Positions 17,801-24,568 are shown, counted from the stretch's first letter. The stretch: DNA of 64,000 nucleotides from an uncultured Verrucomicrobia subdivision 3 bacterium (GCA_903850425.1 CAINLR010000044.1:18945-82944), one strand, 5' to 3'. Program-made: numbers and translations. Notes: generated by a model not told the origin, from the letters alone.

Positions 17801-19441
17801 AACCTGGTCTTCACGGTGACGGTTACGAATCTCGGTCCGGCCGCGGCAACGAATCTCGTTATCACCAACCAGTTGGCAGCGGGCTTCACGTTCGTCGGTG
17901 CGTCGGCGGGCGGCACCTATGGTAATCATGTTGTGATCTGGCCGCTGCCTTCGCTCGCGGCCTATGCGGTGACCAATCTCACCGTGACCGCCGTTGCGGC
18001 GGAAGGTGGTTCGCTCACGAATGTTGCTTCCGGCACATCGGCGCTACTGGATTTGAACTTGACGAATAACAACGGCTCGTTGCCGCAAGCCGAAACCCAC
18101 ACGGTGATTTCCGCGCTGGCTGATGTCGCGGTGTTCAAGGACGGCGGCACGAATGTCTATGCCGGTCAGTCGGTGGCCTATCTCATTACCGCGACCAATG
18201 CCGGTCCGTCCACCGCGACCAATGTCATCGTGCAAGATACTCTGCCGGCGGGGGCCGTATTCCAGAGTGCGTCCGGCAGCTATTCGCTTAGCAATGGCAT
18301 GGTTACTTGGTCGGGTGTGACGCTTGCGCCCAATACAGTGGCTACTTTCAATCTGATCCTGCTGGCTCCGGCCACAGTCAGTTCATTCCTGAATATTGCC
18401 ATGGCCAACTCACCGACGGCGGATCCCAACCTGACAAATAACAATGGTTCCTTGAGCAAGTCCCGCGTGATCACGCAGGTGGTGCCGTCGGCGGATGTGG
18501 TGGTATTGTTGACCGGCCCGGCCGCCGCCTTCCAAGGCAGTAACTTCGTGTATAGTCTGACAGTCACGAATGCCGGCCCGTCGGTGTCGTCTAATATCGT
18601 CGTCTCCGACCTATTCCCATCGAACCTGATATTTGTCGCCGCTTCCTCTGGCGGTGTGTTTTCCAACAATGGGATTACCTGGCCGAACATTCTCTCGTTG
18701 GCAGTGGGGGCCACGACCAACTATACCATCACCGCGAGAGGGTTGAACGGCGGAGTGTTTACGAACCTCGCCGCGGCGCTGGCGGCCACGTTCGATCCCA
18801 ACCTGACGAATAACAGCGGCGTGTCGCCCGCGTCGCAGGTGCAGACCCTGCTGGGCCCGGTGCAGTTTGGCTGGCTCAAGGGTTCGCCGGTATTTAACCC
18901 GCAGACCGGCTTGTATGAGGAAGCGGTCACGGTCACCAACACCGGTGTCGCCACAGTGGCCGGCTTCCGGTTGTATGTGGGCGGTCTGCGCAGCGGGGTG
19001 ACACTCTATAACGCCACGGGCACGAACAACGGTTTGCCGTTCGTTCAATATAACGCGGCCGTGGATCCCGGTCACTCGGTCGGCCTCCTGCTGGAATTCT
19101 ATAATCCGTCGCGCCTGGCCTTCACCAACACCTTGTCGGTCGAGGCGATCCTGCCACCGGACAGCGGCCCGAGTGGCACCAATGGTTCCGTGCTGATCAA
19201 CCGGATATTCCAGGACTATCGGTTCACTCCGGCGCGCCTTGTGATTGAGTTCAATTCGGTGCCGGGCAAGAGCTATACCATCCTCTATTCCACTAGCGTG
19301 TCCTCTAACCTTTGGAAAGTCGCCACGCCCACGGTTCCCGCCAACGCCAATGTCACGCAATGGTATGATGACGGCCCGCCCAAGACGGAGAGCCGGCCGG
19401 ATTCCGTGGGCAGCCGGTATTACCGCATCATCAAAAACTAA
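5813..19441 (+). CDS. Giant secreted DUF11/Ig-like repeat protein (4542 residues)
   Basis: The start is placed at 5813 because a basic-hydrophobic signal peptide follows directly (MNQRSSLWRRGCQMMLGALL, cleavage near residue 30); no clear ribosome-binding site is visible and the frame is open upstream to 5597. Residues about 31-500 resemble an IgGFc-binding-type N-terminal domain. DUF11-like beta domains appear near nt 7306, 9930 and 10285. Two SdrD B-like domains lie at about nt 10670-11300. From about 11350 to 17740 there are roughly 17 tandem cadherin/Ig-like modules of about 90 residues (PPVANPDSY...ENTTN...SPLIND and related), interleaved with DUF11 modules near 12433, 12790, 15043, 15410, 15765, 17750, 18117 and 18490. 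The C-terminus (about 4350-4542) ends in a verrucomicrobial-type module closing with RYYRIIKN. The domain content indicates a cell-surface or extracellular stalk or adhesin (inference). No sortase, GPI-like or T9SS signal is seen. Confidence 0.9.
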   Translation: MNQRSSLWRRGCQMMLGALLLAAGIEPTGAVNLVQEFYLPMPEAQIYQANSAIISGTGSTIASTFSIVVTGDGTVIYYDQWEDGYETDLGNPAQASTKIWGDGNDANGIPPGMAHDPLGLPTGTVITLTNSVTLPRNPSTLLWDARDRVAATKALVISRAAWPVSPGPVFAGAVGVLSTLDYGTNYVSPVGSDMTNGLFKYVGMFVMAGQNNTAVTIDPNGNGIGTTNLVLNQGESYLVNGGIKKGGRVTASKPVQADLLIGHVGASYASDWFTLYPVETWSSTYFTPVGTAASGNPAYVYLFNPNTNAIVINYTTQSGAGSFSVPGTNGVFQFQMPVGSGGSFVSAGGQNFFAISTVAANPAADTAYNWGFTLVPQTALTTEAVVGWGPGSADGTVNGSPVWVTPLAATRIYVDYQGDHLGVLMDANGNHYDTNYDLVALQSKKIYDPNKNQTGMRIYTLDGTLISAAWGEDPDVASPGNPYIDAGTTVLPFPVPMLKKTAVIINDVAPTNLSVGDTIAYTVHVDNKGLLPLGNTVVIDAPSTNLLYVTNSTTYNGSPIADSASGTAFPLDEAGYTIPVILSRGTSTFTYQCKVTASGTVSNSINIGGTGIYSETSLAPVPASGASVTVNFGDTNGVAVSLYSVGANVFVTMTNAVGNTTSNSAQSISVTVVNVTHGDLQTITLTETGTNSGVFRNLVGLPTSATAGLGQQDGTLNTTPGDILSVSYTDPTYGDSASNTAAIQIPSLTKQLYLSVNGSTNGVQALNRIDPIAYDHNPTRTSVDLGGASVVAVDSVTTVSNTALTATFSHTTSSGANRLMLVGVSINRLTGGTTFEMPTNVTYAGLPLVLVGGRTNMVTQEGVVWMFALINPPAGTANVVVRWDQAQTDGDVIGCATFTGVNQTTPYGPFYSSTNTSTAVSLVVPSAPGELVFDTVILRSANFGASGSPGANQTALWKTYFNARVAAGASTQPGATIVTNTWTVAAAADWAIGGISIKPASVGGSTNVTAFAQTQGFCSDFVMPSNNLVSITNYITVTNGVMPANPAVTASLNYNGTNILTLSNPTYSAAGSNLVWSGLLTSNVTIPAGQIISYVISNGQSGVSFHIDYDSTNKPSIIVLPASTVIAINTLGVYDAPYPGGSLVTAPVAGSTLYVRATVSDPFGSYDITSLALGITAPSPSANVNVVLNDTRVVANDGCAKTYEYVWTTGPTTGGYAMAATASEGTEGVTASAGASLALIFLDLGTPSATEFTSGDNGVSTNVYPASAAGSVCVRVTDFNRNTNAATLQSILATVSSSAGDSELITLAETGTNSGIFTACLTTSTNSGASTNDLTLYAPVGSILTVNYSDPTDPADNSSATATIKPLPGISGVAMNKTMVAPSGGQVGVGQPVTYNLQVVNTGSTVLTNVVVTDNFPSLKLSYSSAGKMPTTIAAGVLTWTNLGSLMPGQSTNFTVTFTTLATGSTTNSATANGGSATNSSSAIMRITHAALNVTKTLLSPTNTPVAIGSNVVFRILIQNVGDTVIPMLPFEDSYSAACYQFLSATIPPDGAGAGSLIWTNLAYPTALATNAIITNDITMKVVGQGSPANNSAVADYAVDIFGNPVPVAASTTGVVTTAASILGHVYNDINHSGVFTNGDTGLGGVSVQLFSDPNGDGDPSDGALVQIVTTDAGGYYELLNLTLGHYVAVERDLPGYASSAPANNRLAFNLTTLTATNGNNFFDYLPSPASYSTISGTVWNDANGNGTNDTAETGLGNVALDLVQDVNTNGVADAGEPAVASVTTDANGNYSFAGVTAGNYVVRATDLFGYYHNGDAQPPNDGQVAISASGGATFTNIWFLQHLNRSPVATNDLVSVTENVTTTIYPLVNDTDPDGNPLAIISVTTTNGTVTYASGTNVLFTPATNFTGSVTLSYSISDGHGGTASAFIFVTVANIPPVANPDNFAMTENTTNTFSPLINDLVQTPGGSLTIIGVSPTNGVATIAGTNVIFTPTLDFVGVATIGYVITDNVGGTNSSVITVNVTNVPPVAFGQSANLTENTARNLTLTGSDPISLPLTYIIVSGPASGTLSLVNTNTGAVTYTPNLNYTGADAFTFRVNNGYNNSPAATVNILVTNIPPIANPDSYTVLANSTNGFSPLLNDIVNTPGGILSLVSVSATNGTATISGTNVIFTPDTDYTGPATIGYTITDGIGGTSSSVISVTVFTVADVAVSKSGPATVFAASNLTYTVSVTNFGPSSASSVVVTDALPIGVTFVSATGGGNASGNMVSWNLGTLLSGQGSNVTVTVTAPASGTLTNVATVNSPTPDTNLLNNVTPPVVTSLTPVADLAIGKAGPAGVRFGTNFDYTISVTNFGPSSATGISVTDSLPAGLVFVSSVPVATTNANHQVIWTNLGSLVAGETTNLTLTVISPASGTVTNLASIGCPISDPNPTNNTGTPVVTAVTNTPPVANNQGVVTPEDTATNLVVTGTDVESTNLVYAILAGPANGTLGALNPATGSVTYTPVTNYFGPDSFTFTVFDGSLYATGMVSITVTPVNDAPVAFSQSVTNLEDTALPITLTGADVDGPVTNFVLVSLPLHGTLSGTGANLTYMPTNNYNGPDSFTFTVNDGSLTSAVATVSITILPVNDAPVAANDSASTPKNVAVTVPVLVNDSDPEGDPLTIISVSPTNGTANIVGTNVVFMPATNFLGTAFVGYAITDGNGGTNSALITISVTNRLPVTANDLADAPENVAVTIPVLVNDSDPDGDALTIISVNPTNGIASISGTNVVFAPATNFLGVATIGYVITDGFGGMNQALITVTVTNVPPLATPDSYSMAQNVTNTLSPLINDIAQTPGGNLTIISVTPTNGTAVIAGTNVIFTPTLNFVGVATIGYVITDNVGGTNSSVITVNVTNLPPVAFGQSVSLTENTARNLTLTGSDPISLPLTYIIVSGPANGTLTAINTNTGAVTYTPSLNYTGADVFTFRVNNGYNNSLAATVNILVTNLPPLANPDGYTVLENTTNVFSPLLNDVVNTPGGTLNLVSVSATNGTATISGTNIIFTPASNYSGPATIGYTITDGIGGTNNSIISVTVLAVADVAVSKSGPANVYAATNFNYTITVTNFGPGTAASLSVTDDLPAAVSFVSATAGATLVGSQLVWTNLGSLAAGAAVSLTVTVTAPVSGVNLTNLASGGSPTSDPTPTNNISSPVVTAVTPIANLAVGKTGPASVLAADNLTYTISVTNFGPSSASSVVVTDTLPLGVTFDSASANGTSSSGIVSWDLGTLASGQVSNLTVTVVAPVSGTLTNVASVSSPTQDTNIVDNVTPPVVTDVTPVADVRVSKAGPAGILFGTNFNYLISVTNFGPSTASSLSVTDNLPAGLVFVSALPATTTNGLGQVIWNSLGDLPAGTGMNLALTVISTARGTVTNIASGGSPTLDPTPTNNVTPPVVTVVTNYPPLANPDNDAMTENTTNTFSPLFNDLVNTPGGSLTIIGVSPTNGTATISGPNVTFTPTLNFIGVATIGYTITDNVGGTNSTVITVLVTNVPPVANPDVYSIAENSGTNILSPLVNDLVRTPGGSLTIISVSPTNGAASISGTNVLFVPDTNFLGVATIGYEIIDNVGGTNLGLITVAVTNRPPIAVDDFASTPKNVAVTISVLVNDADPDGNPLTVLGISPTNGLAIISGTNVVFTPTNNFLGTAQVGYSISDGNGGTGSAVITILVTNRPPVAVNDFTSSAENVAVTIPVLVNDTDADGDALTIVEVTPTNGLASISGTNLMFTPATNFIGTATVGYVITDSFGGSNFAVVTITVTNIPPVANPDSYSLAENTTNSLSPLINDLVLTPGGSLSIASVTPTNGIATIAGTNVIFVPTFNFIGVATIGYTITDNVGGTNSSVITVNVTNLPPTAFDQSVTMTENVAKVVALSGSDPTSLPLTYLIVSGPTNGTLTSVNTNSGLVTYTPALDYAGADAFTFRVNNGYSDSPLATVTLAVTPTADLVVVQTGPTNGVAGSNLVFTVTVTNLGPAAATNLVITNQLAAGFTFVGASAGGTYGNHVVIWPLPSLAAYAVTNLTVTAVAAEGGSLTNVASGTSALLDLNLTNNNGSLPQAETHTVISALADVAVFKDGGTNVYAGQSVAYLITATNAGPSTATNVIVQDTLPAGAVFQSASGSYSLSNGMVTWSGVTLAPNTVATFNLILLAPATVSSFLNIAMANSPTADPNLTNNNGSLSKSRVITQVVPSADVVVLLTGPAAAFQGSNFVYSLTVTNAGPSVSSNIVVSDLFPSNLIFVAASSGGVFSNNGITWPNILSLAVGATTNYTITARGLNGGVFTNLAAALAATFDPNLTNNSGVSPASQVQTLLGPVQFGWLKGSPVFNPQTGLYEEAVTVTNTGVATVAGFRLYVGGLRSGVTLYNATGTNNGLPFVQYNAAVDPGHSVGLLLEFYNPSRLAFTNTLSVEAILPPDSGPSGTNGSVLINRIFQDYRFTPARLVIEFNSVPGKSYTILYSTSVSSNLWKVATPTVPANANVTQWYDDGPPKTESRPDSVGSRYYRIIKN
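11700..12525 (+). repeat. Internal segmental duplication, copy 1
   Basis: This stretch of the giant gene (Ig module, FGQS module, Ig module, start of a DUF11 module) is nearly repeated at 14313-15138 with a constant offset of 2613 nt, an exact multiple of 3. Long blocks are identical, for example around the ENTARNLTLTGSDPISLPLT coding region. Confidence 0.85.
14313..15138 (+). repeat. Internal segmental duplication, copy 2
   Basis: Second copy of the block described at 11700-12525, with most differences at third codon positions. A more diverged third version of the Ig plus FxQS pair occurs at about 17208-17740. Confidence 0.85.
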
Positions 19442-19450
19442 TTTACAGCT

Positions 19451-20524
19451 ATGAATCACCCTCATCAACGCTGGACGGTGCCGGTTGCCGGGATGCTGCT
19501 TTTCGGCACCGCCGTCTCCGCCGAACAAGGTCTGCTGACGTATCAAGACTCCACCAACCGCCTGACGCTCTCGCTGCGGTTTGGACTGAACATTTCCGGC
19601 AAGTTCAAAGGGGTCGGCGGCCCGCTCAGCTCCCCGGTGCCGTCCGGTAATGCCCGGCATACTTCGCGCGGCGACGCCTACAACTACGATGACGGCTATG
19701 TGCTCACTGACATCAGCGGCAACGCCGGGGGGCAGACTTGGTATTGGGGCCATGATAGTGCCAGCCAGGTAAATGCGGTCCCAAATTCAATCGCCTTTAA
19801 CCGCGACACGACGGTCGGCCTGCCGAGTGAGAGCGCCAACCATGACTCGCCTTACGTCGGTGGCGAACTGGCTTACAACCGCGAGATCGGCGTCAAGGAG
19901 AACTGGCATCACCTGCGCTATGGTCTCGAAGCGGCCCTTAACTTCATGCCGATCCAGTTCAACAGTGGCGGACTCTACAACGCCATGATTTCGCGGGTGA
20001 CGGACACTTATGGCTACACGCCCGGCACCACGCCGCCGTCCGCGCCGTATCAAGGTAGTTATGACGGTCCGGGCTTCGTGATCAACGTTCCGCCGATGAG
20101 TTCAGTCACGGCGCTCGTGCCCGGCGGCACCTTTTTGGCGCAGCAACATTTTGAGGCGAACCTCTGGGGTTTCCGCCTTGGGCCATACTTGGAATATCCG
20201 CTTTCGGATAAGTTGAGTCTGCACCTGTCCGGTGGTTTGGCGGTGGGCCTTCTGGCCGGCGATGCCACTTGGAAGGAAACCCTCACCCTCCCCGGTGGCG
20301 GCAGTTCCACGACGATGAGTGGCGGCGGCAGTGATACGGCACTGTTGTTCGGTTACTATGTCGGACTAAACGCTGCCTACCAGATCAACGACCGTTGGAG
20401 TGTGGAAGCCGGGATTCAGTTTCAAGACCTTGGCACTTACGACCACAACTTCGGCGGGCGGTCATTGGAACTGGACTTGAGCAAGTCACTCTTCATTCAA
20501 GCGGGCATTAGTTACAGCTTTTAG
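19451..20524 (+). CDS. Outer-membrane beta-barrel protein
   Basis: The protein has 357 residues with a signal peptide (cleavage near TAVSA, residue 24). Repeated amphipathic strands contain Gly and aromatic residues, and the last residues AGISYSF end in the C-terminal Phe recognised by the BAM machinery. No enzymatic motif is seen. The ATG lies 9 bases after the stop of the giant repeat-protein gene, so the two are almost certainly co-transcribed. It could be an anchor, secretion partner or a separate porin-like protein; the sequence alone does not decide. Confidence 0.8.
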   Translation: MNHPHQRWTVPVAGMLLFGTAVSAEQGLLTYQDSTNRLTLSLRFGLNISGKFKGVGGPLSSPVPSGNARHTSRGDAYNYDDGYVLTDISGNAGGQTWYWGHDSASQVNAVPNSIAFNRDTTVGLPSESANHDSPYVGGELAYNREIGVKENWHHLRYGLEAALNFMPIQFNSGGLYNAMISRVTDTYGYTPGTTPPSAPYQGSYDGPGFVINVPPMSSVTALVPGGTFLAQQHFEANLWGFRLGPYLEYPLSDKLSLHLSGGLAVGLLAGDATWKETLTLPGGGSSTTMSGGGSDTALLFGYYVGLNAAYQINDRWSVEAGIQFQDLGTYDHNFGGRSLELDLSKSLFIQAGISYSF

Positions 20525-20533
20525 CGATTCTTA

Positions 20534-20557
20534 GTAGAGCCTCCTCACGTCGGCTGC
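20534..20557. repeat. Single arm of the palindromic repeat seen at 3225-3297
   Basis: The 22 bases GAGCCTCCTCACGTCGGCTG and following CT match the reverse complement of arm 1 at 3231-3252 with three differences. It lies 9 bases after the beta-barrel gene, between convergent genes. Confidence 0.6.
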
Positions 20558-20573
20558 TGCTTATTGAGGACGG

Positions 20574-21014
20574 TCAGGGATTGCGCAAGCGGAAGAAGAG
20601 ATTTCCCGTGGGCGGCGTGACGGTGCAAAAGTTCGTGCCAAAACCATTGGTGATAGAGTAGCTGCTTGTCACCCAGTTGGTCGTCGCGAGATTGCTGTTT
20701 TGCAGCAAGGTGTAGCTGCCCGTGGCGGGCCAGAGAATTTTCACGCTGTTCGCTCCATTGGGAACGATGAGTAAGTTCGGCACGCCTGGCATCTGCACGA
20801 CATTGATGATGCTCCAAAAGCCGCCCGTTACGGAATAGTTGCCGCCGGTCATGGTGCTGCTCGCATCCGGCTGGCCAATGGTGCCGCTGACCTGATAGGT
20901 GCCGCCCGTGCTGGTGCCGCCGCCACCGGCAATCTTATACCAATCCACCGAGTAAGTCTGCGCGAAGCTGATGGTTGGGATAAGGAGGCTGAGGACTAAA
21001 AGTAGATTTTTCAT
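20574..21014 (-). CDS. Small secreted protein with verrucomicrobial C-terminal module
   Basis: The start at 21014 is chosen because a classic signal peptide follows (MKNLLLVLSLLIPTISFAQT); the frame upstream to 21149 is non-native. The mature protein has about 128 residues. It begins with a Gly/Thr-rich segment (YKIAGGGGTSTGGTYQVSGT ... GGNYSVTGGFWSI) that recurs in secreted proteins of this phylum. It ends with a beta-rich module containing YTLLQNSNLATTNW and the terminal LFFRLRNP. The C-terminal module is shared in style with the giant protein and the PL4-like lyase in this window. The function is unknown. Confidence 0.7.
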   Translation of the reverse strand: MKNLLLVLSLLIPTISFAQTYSVDWYKIAGGGGTSTGGTYQVSGTIGQPDASSTMTGGNYSVTGGFWSIINVVQMPGVPNLLIVPNGANSVKILWPATGSYTLLQNSNLATTNWVTSSYSITNGFGTNFCTVTPPTGNLFFRLRNP

Positions 21015-21282
21015 AAATGCAGTGCTGCTACCTCGCAGAGTTTGCACCAGTTGCCGCATTTCCGCCAAGCTTTGTTTCAATGACTCAGGCTGGAAGCCGG
21101 CAATCAAAAAATCGTCTCTCGCGACGGCCGCAAAGGGAATGTAGCCCAAAGAAATTCAGACTACCTCACCGAATGGCACGGCTGTAGCGGCCACAAGCCG
21201 CTGCTCCGCGGCCGGCGCTTTGCGCCCTTCGCGGCCTTCGCGTGAGCAGCAGCTGTCTGGTCACCTCAAGTGATCCAGCCGC

Positions 21283-22557
21283 TCACGCCGTAAACTTCAG
21301 GTAAATCACCTTCAAATACTCAGCCTCCTTGAACGTGGCCGGATGATCGGGCGGATGCGACAAAGTCTTCAGTTCGGAAAATTTCCGACCGGAATCAGTC
21401 GCGGCCCGGCGCACGGCGTCAAAAAATTCCGGCGCGGAAACGTGCGCCGAACACGAACCCGCCACGAGAATGCCGCCGCGCGCCAGCCGGGCGATGCCGA
21501 GCGAATTCAACCGTTCGTAAGCGTGAATGGCCCCTTCGCGTTCCGCCGCGCGCTTGGCCAACGAAGGTGGGTCCAGCACAATGAGATCAAATTGTTCCGT
21601 GCCGGTTGGGAGCCATTCAAACGTGTCCGCTTGCACGGTTTCGTGACGACAAGCGGCGACCCCAGGAAAGTTTTGGTTGAGCGCAACATTCCGTTTGGCG
21701 GATTCCAACGCGTGCGTGCTGATGTCGAGGTCGGTCACGGAGCGTGCGCCGCCGCGCGCGGCATAGACCGAAAAGCCGCCGGAAAAACTGAAGGCGTTCA
21801 AGACTTTTCTGCCGCGCGAAAGGGTCTCCACCTCGGCGCGGTTCTCACGCTGGTCGAGGAAGAAGCCGGTTTTTTGTCCGCGCACCACGTCGGCCTCGAA
21901 GCGGATTCCGTTTTCGGAAAATATTACCGGAGCGCTGAGCACCATCCCGGCCAGTTCCGAAAATACCAGTTGCCCATCGTGCCGCGGCGGTGCTCGGCGT
22001 TCCGCTGCAGTCTGGATGTTCCGGCTCAAGCGCAGGACGATGCGCGCGCACGGAATTTTTTCTTGGAGCAGCGCGACGATGTCGTCGAGGCGCGGCAGCC
22101 AAGCGGCGGTGTAAATTTTCAGCACGAGCGTCAGGTCGTAACGATCCAGCACGAGGCCGGGCCAGCCATCGCTTTCACCGTGGATGAGCCGATAGCCCGT
22201 AGTGGTCCCATCAAAAAGCCCCGCGCGTCTGGCGAGCGCTTGCGCGAGGCGCGTCTGCCACCACGCCGCATCAATCGTCTGCGGCTTGCCCGCGTGCAAA
22301 AGGCGCACGCGGATGGGCGAATCGGGATCGAACAAGCCGACCGCGAGGAATTTGTCTTTGCGGTCGTAGATGACGGCGAGTTCACCGGCCTGTCCGGGGC
22401 GGTTTAGTTCATGGATGCTGTCGGCAAACAGCCACGGATGTCCCGAGCGCACGATGGTTTCGGCGGCCGCCGTGATGCGCAGACGCAGGCGCGTTGCGGC
22501 AATTTGGGTTGCGCTTTGGCCAAGCAGTGGCGGCGAATTTTTCATTATCGTCGGCAT
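21283..22557 (-). CDS. RlmI/RlmK-like class I rRNA (cytosine-5) methyltransferase
   Basis: The protein has 424 residues. An N-terminal PUA-like domain (about residues 20-100, with [11 protein letters not shown]) is followed by a linker and a Rossmann methyltransferase domain. Motifs seen are [14 protein letters not shown] (about 225-240), [16 protein letters not shown] with a following acidic VTDLD (SAM binding), and VLDPPSLAK (motif IV-like). This order matches the RlmI family that makes m5C in 23S rRNA, although members also methylate other positions; the exact site is not predictable. A methionine four codons downstream is an alternative start. It is transcribed with trpS upstream on the same strand. 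Confidence 0.88.
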   Translation of the reverse strand: MPTIMKNSPPLLGQSATQIAATRLRLRITAAAETIVRSGHPWLFADSIHELNRPGQAGELAVIYDRKDKFLAVGLFDPDSPIRVRLLHAGKPQTIDAAWWQTRLAQALARRAGLFDGTTTGYRLIHGESDGWPGLVLDRYDLTLVLKIYTAAWLPRLDDIVALLQEKIPCARIVLRLSRNIQTAAERRAPPRHDGQLVFSELAGMVLSAPVIFSENGIRFEADVVRGQKTGFFLDQRENRAEVETLSRGRKVLNAFSFSGGFSVYAARGGARSVTDLDISTHALESAKRNVALNQNFPGVAACRHETVQADTFEWLPTGTEQFDLIVLDPPSLAKRAAEREGAIHAYERLNSLGIARLARGGILVAGSCSAHVSAPEFFDAVRRAATDSGRKFSELKTLSHPPDHPATFKEAEYLKVIYLKFTA

Positions 22558-22591
22558 GGCGCACGTTGGCGTTCACGCTTCAGCGAGCTAA

Positions 22592-22615
22592 CCAGCTGAA
22601 GCTGGACCTCCAGCT
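22592..22615. repeat. Overlapping short palindromes between trpS and the methyltransferase gene
   Basis: CCAGCTGAAGCTGG (22592-22605) and AGCTGGACCTCCAGCT (22600-22615) are both perfect hairpins sharing one arm, so they can form alternative structures. The second reaches the trpS stop codon. There is no T tract. Confidence 0.5.
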
Positions 22616-23579
22616 ATTCCAACCCGCTGGCCTTGCGCGCCCGTTTCAAAACGGTTTGCGCCAGCGTGCGGGCCTTGGCCGCGCCCTCAGCGAGGACGCC
22701 GTTGACATAATCCAAATTCGCCGACAGTTCCGCGCGCTTCCGCCGGGCTTCGGCAAAATAATTCCAATACGACTCAAACAACTGCTTTTTCAAGTCGCCA
22801 TAGCCAAGGCCGCCGGCGCGCAGCCGGTTTTCAAAATCGTTGGCCGCTTCGGCGGTCGCCACCAGCTTCAGCAGTTGGATGGCGAGGTTGTTTTCCGCGT
22901 CGGGCTTCGGTTCGGCGGGCTGGCGCGAATCCATTTTGATGCCCATGACTTTTTTGCGGAGCGGCTTTTCGTCGCCGAAAATTTCCAGCGTGTTGCCGTA
23001 GCTCTTGCTCATCTTTTCGCCATCGAGGCCGGGAACCTTCGCCGTCTCGCCCCGGATTTGCGGCTCGGGAATCACGAACGTCGCGCCGTAAGCCTCGTTG
23101 AATTTGGTGGCGATGTCGCGCGTGACTTCGACGTGCTGTTTCTGATCCTGCCCGACCGGAACGATGTTCGAGTCGTAAATCAAAATGTCCGCCGCCATCA
23201 GCACGGGGTAGGCGAACAGGCCGTGGTTCACGGGAAGGCCCTTGGCCACCTTGTCCTTATACGAGGTGCATTTCTCCAGCAGGCTCATCGGCGTGAGCGT
23301 GGAGAGAATCCAGGCCAGCTCCGTCACTTCTGGCACGTCGGACTGGCGGAAGAAGACGGATTTTTTCGGGTCGAGCCCGCACGCCAGAAAGTCCAGCGCC
23401 ACGTCCAGGGAATTTTTCCGGCGCTCATCGGCGTTGAACAGCGAGGTCATCGAGTGATAATCCGCGATGAAATAAAACGCCTCGCCCTTTTCCTGCAGCG
23501 CGATGGCGGGCTGCATCATCCCGAAATAATTTCCGAGGTGCAGCGCGCCGCTGGGTTGGATGCCTGACAAAATTCGCAT
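22614..23579 (-). CDS. trpS: Tryptophanyl-tRNA synthetase
   Basis: The protein has 321 residues, the usual length for bacterial TrpRS. The class I HIGH-type motif is GALHLGN at residues 11-17. The KMSKS loop is intact as GEKMSKSYGNT, near residue 195. The tryptophan/AMP-site region contains VGQDQKQHVEVTRDIA. The enzyme charges tRNA-Trp with tryptophan. The C-terminal helical anticodon-binding region is complete. The start ATG lies beside a short gap to the pseudopilin terminator, so it is probably the first gene of a unit with the rRNA methyltransferase. Confidence 0.97.
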   Translation of the reverse strand: MRILSGIQPSGALHLGNYFGMMQPAIALQEKGEAFYFIADYHSMTSLFNADERRKNSLDVALDFLACGLDPKKSVFFRQSDVPEVTELAWILSTLTPMSLLEKCTSYKDKVAKGLPVNHGLFAYPVLMAADILIYDSNIVPVGQDQKQHVEVTRDIATKFNEAYGATFVIPEPQIRGETAKVPGLDGEKMSKSYGNTLEIFGDEKPLRKKVMGIKMDSRQPAEPKPDAENNLAIQLLKLVATAEAANDFENRLRAGGLGYGDLKKQLFESYWNYFAEARRKRAELSANLDYVNGVLAEGAAKARTLAQTVLKRARKASGLE

Positions 23580-23633
23580 GGCCCAAAGCTAGCAGCAGCG
23601 AGAGAAAATGAAAGGCGGGAAAGCGCGGACAGA

Positions 23634-23668
23634 ACAAAAAAACCGGCACCCGAACGCGGGTGCCGGTT
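23634..23668 (-). terminator. Rho-independent terminator of the pseudopilin gene
   Basis: A perfect 12-bp stem AACCGGCACCCG/CGGGTGCCGGTT with tetraloop AACG (23641-23668) is followed on the minus strand by a run of seven or more T. It lies 19 bases beyond the pseudopilin stop. Confidence 0.92.
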
Positions 23669-23686
23669 GTTGTGAGCGCGGATAGT

Positions 23687-24568
23687 TCACCACCAGAAAA
23701 CCTTGCTGCCGCCGCCCGTGCGGGGCTGCATGGGATTGCTCGGGTCATAAAATTTATGCCAGACGACATGGCCGTCCTTGTAGCCCAGACTGCCACCAGT
23801 GGGCATTGCACCTTTTGCGTGCGGGCTGGTGTGATTGTATTTTTTCCCAGCTGGGTGTTCAAAGCCGCCCTGAACACTGATGTAATTGTTGTTCGGGTTG
23901 GAATAGCAAGGCGTAGCTTCATTGTCGCTCAGGATGGCGTCGGCAACCAACACCCGTTCAGACGCAGAAATGATGGAAGAAATTCCGTTTACCGTAGTGC
24001 TTTCGGCGCCCAAAGTCTTGTTCCGGTTGGCCACGGTTACCTTGCACGGATCATCGTTGCCACCGGGGTTAGGGTGATTGCTTGAGAAGGCGAAGGAGTA
24101 ACCGGTGACATGAAAATCGCCGGCCGCCGGCGTTGGCCCGGAAATCGCAAAATTCCACAGCGTAGACGCGATGCCATACTGGGCGATCCCGGTGCCACCG
24201 GCCCAGTTTTCCACATCGCCGAACTTGGGCTCTGTTCCAGGATCGTAGAAGGACTTCTTCGTCAACCCGGACGCCAACATCGCTTGCGCTGCCGCATCGG
24301 GCATGTCCCAAGCCCAACCAGCTCCCTGACCCACTAAATACACGGGCAGTTTATCTTTGAAATCAACCGCATAGACGTTCAGGGCGATTCCGATTTGGTG
24401 CAGGTTATTCACGCACTGCATGCGCTTGGCCTTGTCCTTGGCGCTGGCCAGCGCGGGCAGCAGCATGGCCGCCAGGATGGCAATAATGGCGATGACGACG
24501 AGCAATTCAATCAAGGTGAACGCTTTAAAACTTGGGCGCGAGGCTGACATTTGTTTCATAGACAACAT
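23687..24568 (-). CDS. Prepilin-type N-terminal cleavage/methylation protein (pseudopilin)
   Basis: The protein has 293 residues. The type IV pilin-like signature is [20 protein letters not shown], with the cleavage site before Phe17 and the conserved Glu at +5 (residue 21); the residue at -1 is Ala instead of the usual Gly. The long hydrophobic helix is followed by a globular domain with the [20 protein letters not shown] stretch and a C-terminal [12 protein letters not shown] motif, as in the H-X9-DG family abundant in Verrucomicrobiota and Planctomycetota. The role in these phyla is unknown; a surface or type II secretion-like pseudopilus is a guess. Methionines at residues 4 and 7 are alternative starts. 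A strong terminator follows. Confidence 0.9.
   Translation of the reverse strand: MLSMKQMSASRPSFKAFTLIELLVVIAIIAILAAMLLPALASAKDKAKRMQCVNNLHQIGIALNVYAVDFKDKLPVYLVGQGAGWAWDMPDAAAQAMLASGLTKKSFYDPGTEPKFGDVENWAGGTGIAQYGIASTLWNFAISGPTPAAGDFHVTGYSFAFSSNHPNPGGNDDPCKVTVANRNKTLGAESTTVNGISSIISASERVLVADAILSDNEATPCYSNPNNNYISVQGGFEHPAGKKYNHTSPHAKGAMPTGGSLGYKDGHVVWHKFYDPSNPMQPRTGGGSKVFWW

Noticed and set aside
7439..18720. Several 200-400-codon minus-strand frames inside the giant gene
   Set aside because: Arg/His-rich antisense shadows repeated in step with the Ig modules; not genes.
11350..18800. Repeats in the giant gene as a DNA-level mobile array
   Set aside because: Their period is a protein module of about 90 residues, and the differences keep the frame, so they are domain repeats.
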